Counted from the first letter of the stretch, positions 8,322 through 17,158 are shown. The stretch: DNA of 64,000 nt from Vibrio splendidus (GCF_002873455.1 NZ_MCUN01000052.1:89692-153691); one strand, 5' to 3'. The notes: generated by a model from the sequence alone, not told the origin. Translations and numbers: made by a program.

Positions 8322-9470
8322 ATGTCAAAACGTGATTTTTACGAAGTATTAGGCGTAAGCCGCGATGCATCAGAGCGCGATATTAAAAAAGCGTACAAAC
8401 GCTTAGCGATGAAATTCCACCCGGATCGTAATCAGGGTGATGACAGCGCAGCAGACAAATTTAAAGAAGTAAAAGTAGCGTACGAGATCCTAACCGATTC
8501 TCAAAAGAAAGCAGCTTACGACCAATACGGCCACGCAGCTTTTGAACAAGGCGGCATGGGTGGTGGTGGCGGTTACGGCGGCGGTGGCCAAGGTGACTTC
8601 GGCGATATCTTCGGTGATGTGTTTGGCGATATCTTTGGCGGCGGTCGTCGCGGTGGTGGTCAAGCGCGTGCACAACGTGGCTCTGATTTACGTTACAACA
8701 TGGAGCTTTCTCTAGAAGAAGCAGTTCGTGGTGTATCTAAAGAGATTGAAGTACCAACACTTGTTGAATGTGACATTTGTGACGGTAGCGGCGCGAAAGC
8801 GGGTTCTTCTGCACAAACGTGTGGTACTTGTCATGGCCACGGCCAGGTACAAATGCGCCAAGGTTTCTTTGCGGTTCAACAGACTTGTCCTACTTGTAAC
8901 GGTAAAGGCAAGATCATCAAAGACCCATGTAACTCATGTCATGGTCAAGGTCGCAAACAGAAGACGAAAACGCTTAACGTTAAGATCCCAGCAGGTGTTG
9001 ATACTGGTGATCGCATTCGTCTATCTGGCGAAGGCGAAGCAGGGGAGCACGGCGCTCCAGCTGGCGACTTGTACGTACAAGTACACGTAAAAGAGCACAA
9101 CATCTTTGAGCGTGACGGCAACAACCTTTACTGTGAAGTGCCAGTAAGCTTCTCTATGGCTGCTTTAGGCGGTGAAGTTGAAGTTCCAACACTGGATGGT
9201 CGTGTAAACCTTAAAGTGCCAGAAGAAACACAAACGGGCCGTATGTTCCGTATGCGTGGCAAAGGCGTGAAAGGCGTTCGTGGCGGCGGTGTGGGTGACC
9301 TAATCGTTAAGCTAGTGGTTGAAACTCCGGTTAAGCTAAGCTCTCGTCAAAAAGAACTACTGCGTGAATTTGAAGAAACATGTTGTGGTGAAGCGGCAAG
9401 CAAGCACAAGCCAAAATCTGAAGGTTTCTTCAGCGGTGTGAAAAACTTCTTCGATGACCTAACTAAGTAA
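8322..9470 (+). CDS. dnaJ: Chaperone DnaJ (type I Hsp40)
   Basis: Co-chaperone that delivers substrates to DnaK and stimulates its ATPase. 382 residues with the complete type I layout. The J domain (1-70) has HPD at 33-35, and a Gly/Phe-rich linker follows (about 75-115). The zinc domain has four CxxCxGxG repeats (CDICDGSG, CGTCHGHG, CPTCNGKG, CNSCHGQG), then the C-terminal substrate-binding domains. The start ATG at 8322 follows GGTGA by 8 bases. It lies 286 bases after dnaK and ends at a strong terminator, so it is probably the last gene of the dnaK transcript. Confidence 0.98.
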   Translation: MSKRDFYEVLGVSRDASERDIKKAYKRLAMKFHPDRNQGDDSAADKFKEVKVAYEILTDSQKKAAYDQYGHAAFEQGGMGGGGGYGGGGQGDFGDIFGDVFGDIFGGGRRGGGQARAQRGSDLRYNMELSLEEAVRGVSKEIEVPTLVECDICDGSGAKAGSSAQTCGTCHGHGQVQMRQGFFAVQQTCPTCNGKGKIIKDPCNSCHGQGRKQKTKTLNVKIPAGVDTGDRIRLSGEGEAGEHGAPAGDLYVQVHVKEHNIFERDGNNLYCEVPVSFSMAALGGEVEVPTLDGRVNLKVPEETQTGRMFRMRGKGVKGVRGGGVGDLIVKLVVETPVKLSSRQKELLREFEETCCGEAASKHKPKSEGFFSGVKNFFDDLTK

Positions 9471-9492
9471 TTGATAGTAATTTGAACATTTT

Positions 9493-9519
9493 AAAGCCTG
9501 CCAGTGTGCAGGCTTTTTT
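9493..9519 (+). terminator. Terminator of dnaK-dnaJ
   Basis: The 9-bp stem AAAGCCTGC/GCAGGCTTT has a 6-base loop and is followed by T residues, about 20 bases past the dnaJ stop. Confidence 0.9.
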
Positions 9520-9607
9520 GTATCTGTAGATCGGAGAAAAGAAGCTCAGAGAAGAAAAAGTCGAGATTTCTCAGATAAATTATCGAGCCCTTTGGTGGTT
9601 GCTCTTG

Positions 9608-10039
9608 TTACTTCCAACACGCTTCTGGCTTTGAAACACCTGAGTGGTGCAATTCCAAGATATCGGTAATTGAATCTAAACATCCATCATTCACTTGTTG
9701 CGAAAGTGGTTCAGCTTGAATGGAATAAGTAGTGCTACTGGCCGAAATTGCTAACGTGTAGCGACTAGTGTCGATATCGCAAAACAAGCATGTCCCTCCT
9801 GAAATAATATTCTCCGCTGCGGATGCATAGTTTCCTGTATATAGGGTTTCTATCTCCAGTTGCATCTTGGTCATATCGGCTAAAGCAGTGACTCGATGTG
9901 CTTTGATTACATGGCTTGTATAACTTGGGTAAGCTATGGCGCCGAGTATCCCCATAATGACAACAGCGAGCAATAATTCGATCAATGTCATCCCTCTAAT
10001 GCTTAACTTGTTGTTGTTACATATATTTTTTCGAATCAT
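9608..10039 (-). CDS. Type IV pilin-like protein (PilE-type minor pilin)
   Basis: Prepilin with a leader cleaved at G/MTLIELLLAVVIMG, the type III signal with Glu5 in place, followed by a hydrophobic helix. The chosen ATG at 10039 has AAAGGA 11 bases upstream and gives 143 residues with a 16-residue leader; an in-frame ATG at 10090 has no ribosome site. Four cysteines lie after the helix: a CxxC-like pair in the middle (GGTCLFCD) and two near the C-terminus (DGC, ACWK), probably forming disulfides. It lies convergent to dnaJ and divergent from the fimT-pilV operon, so it should work with those minor pilins in a type IV pilus. In V. cholerae a pilE-like gene also follows dnaJ (recalled). Confidence 0.85.
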   Translation of the reverse strand: MIRKNICNNNKLSIRGMTLIELLLAVVIMGILGAIAYPSYTSHVIKAHRVTALADMTKMQLEIETLYTGNYASAAENIISGGTCLFCDIDTSRYTLAISASSTTYSIQAEPLSQQVNDGCLDSITDILELHHSGVSKPEACWK

Positions 10040-10141
10040 CACGAGTAATTTCCTTTGATATCTCTGCCTATTTTTCTCCGGTGGTAGCATCGGCGCAAGA
10101 TTAAATACGGTTACGAACGGTATTACATAGGAAATTGGGAA

Positions 10142-10648
10142 ATGACTCGCGGGTTTACTTTATTAGAGCTGTTAATCACGGTGTCGGTGTTATCGATACT
10201 GATAGCGACGGCTGCCCCGAACTTTAGTTCAGTAACGCAAACCGTGAAGATGCAACGATTGGCTAGCGAGTTGAATGGTTTTCTTATTCAGGCTAAGTCA
10301 GAGTCAGTAAAAAGGAATCAAGATCTTTGGGTTCACTTCTCAATGGAAAAGAATGAAATGCAGTCAGCTGGAGATTGGACTATTTGGTTAAAACCTACCG
10401 AAGACTTGTCAGGTGAGACCCTATTACAGTTGTCGGGCGAACCTTTTCGTGACCTTTCTTTTTCTCATAACTACACCGGAGATAGAATCAGTTTTGAGAG
10501 CGTTCGTGGAAGGCCCTCTCGAGGGACTCTTTCTCTGGCTCCCAATACGGCTTCAACCGATCGACTTTTGATCAAGTTATCCAGTCCTCCGGGGCGTATT
10601 AAGGTGTGTGGCGAGTCGAGTGCGAAGTATGGCTATGATGCGTGTTAA
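10142..10648 (+). CDS. fimT: FimT/FimU-like minor pilin (GspH-type)
   Basis: Prepilin of 168 residues with leader MTRG and the cleavage/helix sequence FTLLELLITVSVLS (Glu5 present). The remainder fits a GspH/FimT-type pseudopilin. Near the C-terminus lie RGRPSRG and PPGRIKVCGES. FimT proteins of some naturally competent bacteria bind DNA through a C-terminal GRxR motif; here the matching segment would be GRIK, a conservative variant, so DNA-binding is only a suggestion. First gene of the fimT-pilW-pilX-pilV operon, with short overlaps between successive genes. Confidence 0.82.
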   Translation: MTRGFTLLELLITVSVLSILIATAAPNFSSVTQTVKMQRLASELNGFLIQAKSESVKRNQDLWVHFSMEKNEMQSAGDWTIWLKPTEDLSGETLLQLSGEPFRDLSFSHNYTGDRISFESVRGRPSRGTLSLAPNTASTDRLLIKLSSPPGRIKVCGESSAKYGYDAC

Positions 10649-11261
10649 GGCAATAGTCACAGCTCCTCACAAGCAGCAAGGCACATCACTGATTGAATTA
10701 ATGGTGGCCTCTGTGATTGGCGTGTTCGCTATTTCGATTATTGGCAGTGTGTTTATTACGGGACAAAGAATCGCTAAAGATAAAGGCATTGAGTTGTTGC
10801 TGCTGCAAAACCTAACCAGCACCATGCAGGTTATGAAAGAAGATATCCAGCGAGCGGGTTACGATGGTTCAAACGGTGATTCCATAAAGCTATCTGGAGC
10901 GAGTAACACCATCCAAGTGAGTGGCGGTATTGCGGTTGGTTTTGTTTATTTCAGAGAGGGTTCCAACGATAACAAAGATAATCGAAATATCGTTTATCGG
11001 AAAGATGGCACTAGGCTACAAATTTGTGAAAAGGGCACTACTGTGTCCGAGGCGGTCCTCACATTTAGTCAGGTTACTGGATGTTACTCGTTGTTTGATG
11101 AAAGTATTCTCGAGGTAGACGAATTCAATATTTCTTCTCGGGTATTGGAGCAAAATTCAGTTAAAACTATGCTGACTGATATCAGCATTGCGGCATCCAT
11201 TCCAACTGCAGGTGTTTCCAAATCGATTTCGGTTTCCGTTAAGCAGAGGAACTGGCAATGA
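10629..11261 (+). CDS. pilW: PilW-like minor pilin
   Basis: Prepilin of 210 residues; the cleavage site lies in QQG/TSLIELMVASVIG with Glu5 present, followed by the N-terminal helix. Two cysteines (ICEKG, TGCYS) may form the usual C-terminal disulfide. The ATG at 10629 overlaps the end of fimT by 20 bases; nearby in-frame ATGs at 10635 and 10638 and a GTG at 10608 are alternatives. Its stop overlaps the pilX start by 4 bases, so the two are translationally coupled. Role by family: part of the pilus tip/priming complex of a type IV pilus. Confidence 0.82.
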   Translation: MAMMRVKAIVTAPHKQQGTSLIELMVASVIGVFAISIIGSVFITGQRIAKDKGIELLLLQNLTSTMQVMKEDIQRAGYDGSNGDSIKLSGASNTIQVSGGIAVGFVYFREGSNDNKDNRNIVYRKDGTRLQICEKGTTVSEAVLTFSQVTGCYSLFDESILEVDEFNISSRVLEQNSVKTMLTDISIAASIPTAGVSKSISVSVKQRNWQ

Positions 11262-12598
11262 TGATGTTTAGAAAGCAGAGTGGTGTGGTGACTTTATTGA
11301 TTACATCAGTGCTTTTAATCGGTGCTTTAGTGGTGACGTTAGGCACGTACCGCAGTGTATTCCATCAAATTAAAGTGGCTCAGAATGAGGTTCAGGGAAG
11401 ACAAGAACATTGGCGTTCGGAAGGCGGCTTAGAATGTACCTACTCCTACTTACTTGAATTAGATAAAACCATTGCTGATATCAAAGACGCGGGTGCCCGA
11501 CCTGCAGATTTTTCTGATTGGTGTTCCCCATACGAAAATCAACCGCAAATTGAAATCTCTGATAGTGCGATTTCTAGCGCTTACGTTGTGGCGTCATCCT
11601 CGAATGCGCAGTCTCTTTTTAAGACAATAAGAGAAAGCTCCCAACTTGGAAGTGGGGCGATTCAATCAACAGGGCCGATTGAGATCATTGGTACATTAAG
11701 TCTGAAGCCGACAGTAAAAGAAGAACCGATCAGTGGTAATGAATATGAATGCGTCAGTGTTACTTTTGCCGACCTTTTTACTTACCAATACGATTCAACG
11801 CATGGTGATTCAGGACAAACGTTAGGCTTAGAAGTGCTCGACCCAAGTGCGGATGGTCCGTTTTCTGGTTTTGATGGCGTGTGTGACAGTGAATATAAAA
11901 CGGAGATACCCAAAGGTAATTCGGGAAGTCGCTATTCAATCTATGCACCTGACTCCTCTCAAGGAACGAATCCGCCTCCCTTCCAAAAAGACTTTAATCC
12001 TGATCCAAATATGAACCCGTTTTATACTTTCTTTGGTATCGCGAAAACGGATCAAAATATTGTCGACTTATCACAAGACACTGACCTTTTTAAGCACGTA
12101 CAGATACTGAATGCGACAGAGTGTGGCACCGAAATCATGGACCATTTTACTTCTGGGCAAACCAAGGGGTTGTGGGTTGAGGGAAATTGCCATATCAATT
12201 CAGCGGTTGCCGCCGCCAACAATCAATCTCAACTTCTGGTGATTCAAGATGGTGTGCTCGCGTTAAATGGTGCCATGACTTACAACGGTGTGATTTATCA
12301 TTTGGTCGATTATCAAAAGAGCCATGTTAAAACTCGTATAGATGACTTCTGGGAAGCGCTTGTTACTCCCAATGTATTTGCACCGTTTATCAAAGACATC
12401 GATGACGCGACCGTCCTGAAAAAAAGTGTCGGGATTCAATTTGCTTCTGGTTTACCTTCAGGTGGCCTGATCTTCGATTCACCACTTGGTGTGACAACGA
12501 TTGTGGGTGATATGGATTTGGATTTTCGTTCAGAGTCTAATCCAAGCGATCCGCCTTCGATTTATCAGTGGAAGCGAGGATCATGGAATGACTTCTAA
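11258..12598 (+). CDS. pilX: PilX-like minor pilin / pilus assembly protein
   Basis: A 446-residue protein beginning MMMFRKQSGVVTLLITSVLL. A Gly precedes a hydrophobic helix as in prepilins, but position 5 of the presumed mature chain is not Glu. This resembles PilX/GspK-like tip components (family knowledge, moderate certainty). The large C-terminal part has several cysteines (LECTYS, DWCSPY, YECVSV, GVCDSE, TECGTE, GNCHIN), suggesting a disulfide-stabilised globular domain. The length exceeds the better known PilX proteins. The call rests mainly on operon position between pilW and pilV. The start overlaps pilW by 4 bases. Confidence 0.68.
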   Translation: MMMFRKQSGVVTLLITSVLLIGALVVTLGTYRSVFHQIKVAQNEVQGRQEHWRSEGGLECTYSYLLELDKTIADIKDAGARPADFSDWCSPYENQPQIEISDSAISSAYVVASSSNAQSLFKTIRESSQLGSGAIQSTGPIEIIGTLSLKPTVKEEPISGNEYECVSVTFADLFTYQYDSTHGDSGQTLGLEVLDPSADGPFSGFDGVCDSEYKTEIPKGNSGSRYSIYAPDSSQGTNPPPFQKDFNPDPNMNPFYTFFGIAKTDQNIVDLSQDTDLFKHVQILNATECGTEIMDHFTSGQTKGLWVEGNCHINSAVAAANNQSQLLVIQDGVLALNGAMTYNGVIYHLVDYQKSHVKTRIDDFWEALVTPNVFAPFIKDIDDATVLKKSVGIQFASGLPSGGLIFDSPLGVTTIVGDMDLDFRSESNPSDPPSIYQWKRGSWNDF

Positions 12599-13037
12599 AC
12601 ATCAAGGTTTCAGTTTGATAGAGGTGCTCATCTCGTTTTTGCTTATCGGTGTGGCTTCGTTGGGGTTGGTTAAACTGCAGGTCTATGCGGAACAAAAATC
12701 GGACTTTGCGCTTCACAGTGTGGAGGCTCTGCATTTTGCTGAAAGTCAGATGGAATATTATCGGACTCGAGTATCGGACGTGAGTGGGGCGGTCGGATTA
12801 ATCCCTTTTTCGGATCTCAATCAAGCGAGTTACTGTCTGAACACGGCAAGTTCAGTTCCCTTGTCCGGTTTATCCGGCTCTGCCTATGCGATGACATGCG
12901 AAGTGATAAATGCCAATGGTGCTTTGTCTGGCGCTTTGAAAAACATTACGGTGACTGTTGCATGGCAAGATCGTATGAATAAATCGCAAAGCATTTACCT
13001 TGAAACTATGCTCTCCAAATACAGTGAGTTTGACTGA
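12588..13037 (+). CDS. pilV: PilV-like minor pilin
   Basis: Prepilin of 149 residues. The ATG at 12588 follows GCGAGGA by 7 bases and gives the leader MTSKHQG before FSLIEVLISFLLIG (Glu5 present). A longer reading from 12501 has no pilin-type start and is rejected. The start lies inside the end of pilX (11-base overlap). One pair of cysteines (SYCLN, MTCEV) is likely a disulfide. Last gene of the minor-pilin operon; no clear terminator was seen after it. Confidence 0.82.
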   Translation: MTSKHQGFSLIEVLISFLLIGVASLGLVKLQVYAEQKSDFALHSVEALHFAESQMEYYRTRVSDVSGAVGLIPFSDLNQASYCLNTASSVPLSGLSGSAYAMTCEVINANGALSGALKNITVTVAWQDRMNKSQSIYLETMLSKYSEFD

Positions 13038-13334
13038 TCCCGAAGCAAACGTTTACTGCATGCTAAGGCTCCCTCCCACCCTTTTACTGATAATTTTCAC
13101 TCATCGGACATTGTTTGCTTACTGGTTAAAAGTCTGTATATAGAATGGTGTTTTTTGTGTTTTTATATTGTTGCCGTTGCATGGCATTTTTGCAAAATAT
13201 GTCTCCATTTATGGAAAATAAGGTGGAATCTTGTGCTTTTTAATGACGACTTTAATAGAATATGTGCTGTACCAATAGGCCATGGTCCCAACTTATATTA
13301 GGCCTAAACAAACAACATCACATATGGAGTTACC

Positions 13335-14713
13335 ATGAGTAACCAAGCCGTAAAAAAAGCACCATCGACTGAGAAGATCAGTGGGATGGACCGCTTTCTA
13401 AACTTCATTGAACGCGCCGGCAACAAAATCCCAGATCCAGCAATCCTGTTCTTCTGGGCTCTAGTTATTGTATGGGTAGCATCTGCACTTTTGTCGAATC
13501 TTTCATTCGATCTAATCAACCCTCAAACGGGTGCTGCTCTAGAAGTAAACAACCTATTAACTGGTGAAGCGCTTGCTAGCTTCCTAGCGAATATGGTTAC
13601 CACGTTCACAGGCTTTGCACCGCTAGGCATCGTACTTGTTGCTATGCTGGGTGTTGGCGTTGCTGACTCTTCAGGCTTCATTACGACTGGCCTTAAGAAG
13701 ATGCTGAACTTCACGCCAGCTAAACTACTAACACCAATGCTAATTCTTGTTGCTATCGTGTCTCACACAGCAGCAGATGCAGGTTACGTTCTAGTAATTC
13801 CTCTTGGCGGCATCATCTTCCACGCAGCGGGTCGTCACCCTCTAGCGGGTATTGCAGCAGCATTTGCTGGTGTATCAGGTGGTTTCTCTGCGAACTTCAT
13901 TCCTTCAGGTATTGATCCGCTACTAGCTGGTTTCACTCAAACAGCGGCAAACGTTCTTGACCCTGCATACGTGATTAATCCTCTAGCCAACATCTTCTTT
14001 ACTGGTTTGTCTTCAATTCTTATTGTTGCAATTGGTTGGTATGTAACAGAGAAAGTTATTGAGCCTCGCCTTGCTAACACACCTGTCGATGAAGATGCAG
14101 AACAAGCACCAGACTTAGGTACGTTCACGGCGATTGAATCTAAAGCATTCAAATTCGCTGGTTGGGCAATGGTTGCGGGTATTGGTCTGCTTATCGCTGC
14201 TTTGGTTCCTGAAAATTCAGCACTTCGTTCGCCTGAAGGTGAGCTAACAGCATTCTCTGCACCAGTGATGAAGTCTATCGTTCCTCTGATCTTCATCCTG
14301 TTTATTATTCCGGGTATCGTCTACGGCCGTGTAGCGGGTACTTTCAAGAATAGTAATGATGTTATCAAAGCAATGTCTGAGACGATGGCAACGATGGGCG
14401 CATACATTGTAATGTCGTTCTTCTGTGCTCAGTTCCTATGCTAATGGTTGTGGGTATCTCTCCAGAGCTATCTCAAGCGGCTTACCGTGTAGGCGATTCA
14501 GTGTCTAACATCATCTCTCCACTAATGGTGTTCTTCCCACTGGTTGTTGTTTACTGTCAACGTTACGTTAAGTCGACAGGTATCGGTACACTAGCTTCTC
14601 TAATGATGCCATTCTCGATTGCTATGCTAATCGGTTGGTCAATCTTCTTGCTAGCTTACTGGGCTCTTGGTATCCCACTAGGTATCCAAGCTCCTTACAC
14701 TTACACAATGTAA
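13335..14713 (+). pseudogene. AbgT-family transporter, disrupted by an internal deletion with frameshift
   Basis: AbgT proteins (about 500 residues) import p-aminobenzoyl-glutamate or export antimetabolites. Here the first 366 codons read as a normal AbgT N-terminal part, including MDRFLNFIERAGNKIPDP and SHTAADAGYVLVIPLGG. After AYIVMSFFCAQFL at about 14437 the frame runs into a stop (14442-14444). The C-terminal part continues in another frame from 14438 with MLMVVGISPELSQAAYRVGD and reads to 14713. About 55-60 residues expected between these two segments are absent, so this is a deletion, not a single-base frameshift. A good ribosome site (GGAG, 13326) and terminator remain. An assembly error cannot be excluded. 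Confidence 0.85.
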
Positions 14714-14754
14714 GCTAAGTACTAAAAGCAAAATTTAGTAAGATAAAATCATCG

Positions 14755-14788
14755 AAGCCCGCACCGAAATGTGCGGGCTTTTTTTTGC
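14755..14788 (+). terminator. Terminator after the AbgT pseudogene
   Basis: The 10-bp stem AAGCCCGCAC/GTGCGGGCTT has a 6-base loop and is followed by eight T. Confidence 0.92.
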
Positions 14789-14806
14789 TATCCTTTTCTA
14801 CTTTTT

Positions 14807-14882
14807 TATCCAAGATTTTTATAGCCAAGACTTTCAATATCCAAAACTTTTTATATCCAAAACTTTTTATATTCAAAATAAA
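14807..14882. repeat. Degenerate 16-bp tandem repeat
   Basis: Units of about 16 bases start with TATCCAAAACTTTTTA or a variant: 14807-14821, 14822-14837, 14838-14853, 14854-14869 and a partial unit from 14870. Units 3 and 4 are identical. The array lies in the leader of the CNNM-family gene, 67 bases before its start. Confidence 0.75.
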
Positions 14883-14948
14883 GGCACTCAGCTTATACTC
14901 CGGATTACGGCTAATTGTTGGCCGGTAAAATTAGGAAATCCAATCCAC

Positions 14949-16238
14949 ATGAAAATTCTGCTTTTAGTAGGGTTAATTGTTTTAAATGGTCTGTTTGCCA
15001 TGTCAGAGATTGCACTGGTAGCAGCAAAGAATAGTCGGCTGAAACGCTTAGCCGAAAAACATCGCTCCGCTCAGGTTGCTCTTGATCTCAAAGAAAACCC
15101 AACCCGCTTCCTTTCAACCATTCAAATCGGTATCACGGTAATCGGCCTACTCAGCGGTATTGTGGGCGAAGCGACGCTATCTGCGCCACTGGCCGTTCAA
15201 CTTGAGCTGTGGGGATTAGACCCAACACAAGCGAATATCTTGTCTACTGCGGTAGTCGTTGTCGGTATTACTTACTTCGCGATTGTTGTGGGTGAGTTGG
15301 TGCCAAAACGTTTTGCTCAATCCCAAGCTGAAAATATTGCTGTGCTGGTAGCGCTGCCTATCTTCTGGTTATCAAAAATTGCGACGCCGTTTGTTTTTGC
15401 GTTGTCAGCATCAACCGAAGGTATTCTTAAGTTAATGGGACGTGGTGGCGAAGAAGACAGTGTGACTGAAGACGATATTCATGCACTCGTGAAAGAGGGC
15501 TCTGAATCTGGTGTGATAGAACGTGGTGAGCAAGAGATGATTCGTAACATCTTGCAGCTTGATGATCGTCTTGTAAGCTCTTTGATGACGCCACGTCGAG
15601 ACGTCGACTTTTTGGATATTGAGCAACCTGTAGAGCAGATATTTAAGAAACTGCGCTCTTCAAAGCACAGTGTGTTTCCACTGTGCCAAGATCACCTCAA
15701 TAAAGTGGTCGGAACGGTGTCGGCCAAAGCCTTGCTTAATCAGGCGGGCAATTTAAGTATCCAAGTGATCATGGGGCTATCTAAGTCTCCGATTTATGTT
15801 CCAGAATCGATGAAGGCACTGCGTTTACTTGGCTACTTTAAAGAATCGGGTACAGAGATGGCATTCATTGTTGATGAGTATGGCGATGTGCAAGGCCTTG
15901 TGACTCACTATGACATTCTCGAGGCGATTGCTGGTGAGCTATCCAATAACCCGAATGACCTATGGACAGAGCAAGTTGAAGGCGGGTTGTTGGTGGATGG
16001 ATTGATCCCTATCAGTGAGCTCAAGAACCGCTTAGAGCTGTCAGAGTTAGAAGGGGAAAGCGAAGGCTTCCAAACATTGAATGGCCTTATCACTTGGTTA
16101 ATCGGGCGTTTACCCGATACGGGAGAAGTCGTTCAGTGTCAGCAATGGCAGTTTGAAATCATCTCGGTCGAGAACAACCGTATCGTGAGTGTTAAAGCGA
16201 CGCAGATAGCTAATGATTTAGGTGATGCTGTCAGTTAG
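14949..16238 (+). CDS. CNNM/CorC-family membrane protein with CBS domains (hemolysin-like, YtfL type)
   Basis: A 429-residue protein of the DUF21-CBS-CorC_HlyC layout. The start ATG at 14949 (MKILLLVGLIVLNGLFAMSE) is the family N-terminus. A longer reading from 14769 begins inside the preceding terminator and is rejected. The N-terminal DUF21 domain has about four membrane segments (about residues 1-150), with TRFLSTIQIGITVIGLLSG and GELVPKRFAQ conserved. A CBS pair follows (about 195-330, with SLMTPRRDVDFLD and FIVDEYGDVQGLVT), then a small C-terminal transporter-associated domain. Relatives are linked to Mg2+ or polyamine export; the substrate here is unknown. Single gene, own terminator. 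Confidence 0.85.
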   Translation: MKILLLVGLIVLNGLFAMSEIALVAAKNSRLKRLAEKHRSAQVALDLKENPTRFLSTIQIGITVIGLLSGIVGEATLSAPLAVQLELWGLDPTQANILSTAVVVVGITYFAIVVGELVPKRFAQSQAENIAVLVALPIFWLSKIATPFVFALSASTEGILKLMGRGGEEDSVTEDDIHALVKEGSESGVIERGEQEMIRNILQLDDRLVSSLMTPRRDVDFLDIEQPVEQIFKKLRSSKHSVFPLCQDHLNKVVGTVSAKALLNQAGNLSIQVIMGLSKSPIYVPESMKALRLLGYFKESGTEMAFIVDEYGDVQGLVTHYDILEAIAGELSNNPNDLWTEQVEGGLLVDGLIPISELKNRLELSELEGESEGFQTLNGLITWLIGRLPDTGEVVQCQQWQFEIISVENNRIVSVKATQIANDLGDAVS

Positions 16239-16318
16239 ATAAGCCGCTAGCTAGATATTAACGAATAAGCTCGTACTTATTGTTCATTATCTCTTTATTT
16301 TTCATTATCTCGAAGATT

Positions 16319-16345
16319 AGGTATGCTTCACCGCATACCTTTTTT
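16319..16345 (+). terminator. Terminator between the CNNM gene and tadA
   Basis: The 8-bp stem AGGTATGC/GCATACCT has a 6-base loop and is followed by a T run. The first in-frame ATG upstream of tadA (16323) lies inside this stem, which argues for the TTG start of tadA at 16377. Confidence 0.85.
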
Positions 16346-16376
16346 GTTTCTTATCCTTTGTTTTCTGGAGTTCCCT

Positions 16377-16961
16377 TTGTCAGACCATCAATTCAGCTCT
16401 CAAGATGAAATCTTCATGCGACGCGCCATCGAGGTTGCAAAGCAAGCAGAGAAAGAGGGAGAGGTTCCTGTTGGTGCGGTGTTGGTGAAAGATGGGGAGA
16501 TTATTTCTGAAGGTTGGAACCGTTCGATTAGCAGCCACGATGCAACGGCACATGCAGAAATCGAAACCTTGCGTAAAGCTGGCCAAACCTTGGAAAACTA
16601 TCGATTACTTGATACCACGTTATACGTTACGCTCGAGCCTTGCCCTATGTGTGCTGGTGCGTTGTTGCACAGCCGAGTGAAGCGCATTGTTTTTGGTGCG
16701 CCTGACTTAAAAGCGGGGGCGGCGGGTACGGTATTGAACCTCTTTGAAAGCCAAGCTTCATACCACTATGCCGATGTTGAGCATGGTCTGTTAGAAGAAG
16801 AATGCCGTGAGCAGTTGCAGGCGTTTTTTAAACGTCGTAGAAAAGAGATCAAAGAGAAACGAAAGCAAGAACGCCTGGTGGAAGAGCAGCGTTTAGCTGC
16901 CGATAAAGCAAGTAACAAGAATAAGGTTAGTAACAAGAACAAAGCCTGTAACAAAAAATAG
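16377..16961 (+). CDS. tadA: tRNA-specific adenosine deaminase TadA
   Basis: Deaminates the wobble adenosine of tRNA-Arg(ACG) to inosine; cytoplasmic, zinc-dependent. The chosen start is TTG at 16377 with TGGAG 6 bases upstream, giving MSDHQFSSQDEIFMRRAIE and 194 residues. The upstream ATG at 16323 would add a hydrophobic stretch encoded by a terminator. Zinc and proton-transfer residues are in HAE (59-61) and PCPMC (Cys89, Cys92). The core ends near residue 165. An unusual Lys/Asn/Arg-rich tail follows, with repeats of SNKNK, longer than in E. coli TadA. Confidence 0.94.
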   Translation: MSDHQFSSQDEIFMRRAIEVAKQAEKEGEVPVGAVLVKDGEIISEGWNRSISSHDATAHAEIETLRKAGQTLENYRLLDTTLYVTLEPCPMCAGALLHSRVKRIVFGAPDLKAGAAGTVLNLFESQASYHYADVEHGLLEEECREQLQAFFKRRRKEIKEKRKQERLVEEQRLAADKASNKNKVSNKNKACNKK

Positions 16962-17023
16962 AAGCAAGTTATCGGCACTCTCTATCGTAAGAGTGCCGCA
17001 GAAAACTGATTCTGAAATGATGT

Positions 17024-17158
17024 TTACTCAGAAAGTATCTGCATGAAAGCACGGTTGCGCCAAATGATCTTTTTCTTATTATTTGAAAGCATACGCTTAC
17101 GACGGTTTGCAGCAACGGTCTTATCAAGGCGCTTCGATTTCAGTTTGTTCTTCATCAT
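17024..17158 (-). CDS. Small basic protein of 44 residues, unknown function
   Basis: The minus strand encodes MMKNKLKSKRLDKTVAANRR followed by a further Lys/Arg-rich stretch ending in WRNRAFMQILSE. About a third of the residues are Lys or Arg and there is no membrane segment. AGGA lies about 10 bases before the start. Codons are ordinary for this genome. The strongly basic composition suggests contact with nucleic acid or the ribosome, but no family is recognised. It lies between tadA and the mltF terminator, transcribed like mltF. Confidence 0.6.
   Translation of the reverse strand: MMKNKLKSKRLDKTVAANRRKRMLSNNKKKIIWRNRAFMQILSE

Noticed and set aside
8728..9090. Plus-strand ORF of 120 codons inside dnaJ
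   Set aside because: Out-of-frame shadow of the zinc-finger region; composition is Val/Lys/Arg-skewed and no ribosome site is present.
10039..10090. Longer start (10090) for the minus-strand pilin
   Set aside because: No ribosome site; the ATG at 10039 has AAAGGA and gives a normal prepilin leader.
16323..16376. ATG start of tadA at 16323
   Set aside because: It lies within the preceding terminator stem and adds a hydrophobic leader that TadA does not have; TTG at 16377 has a good ribosome site.
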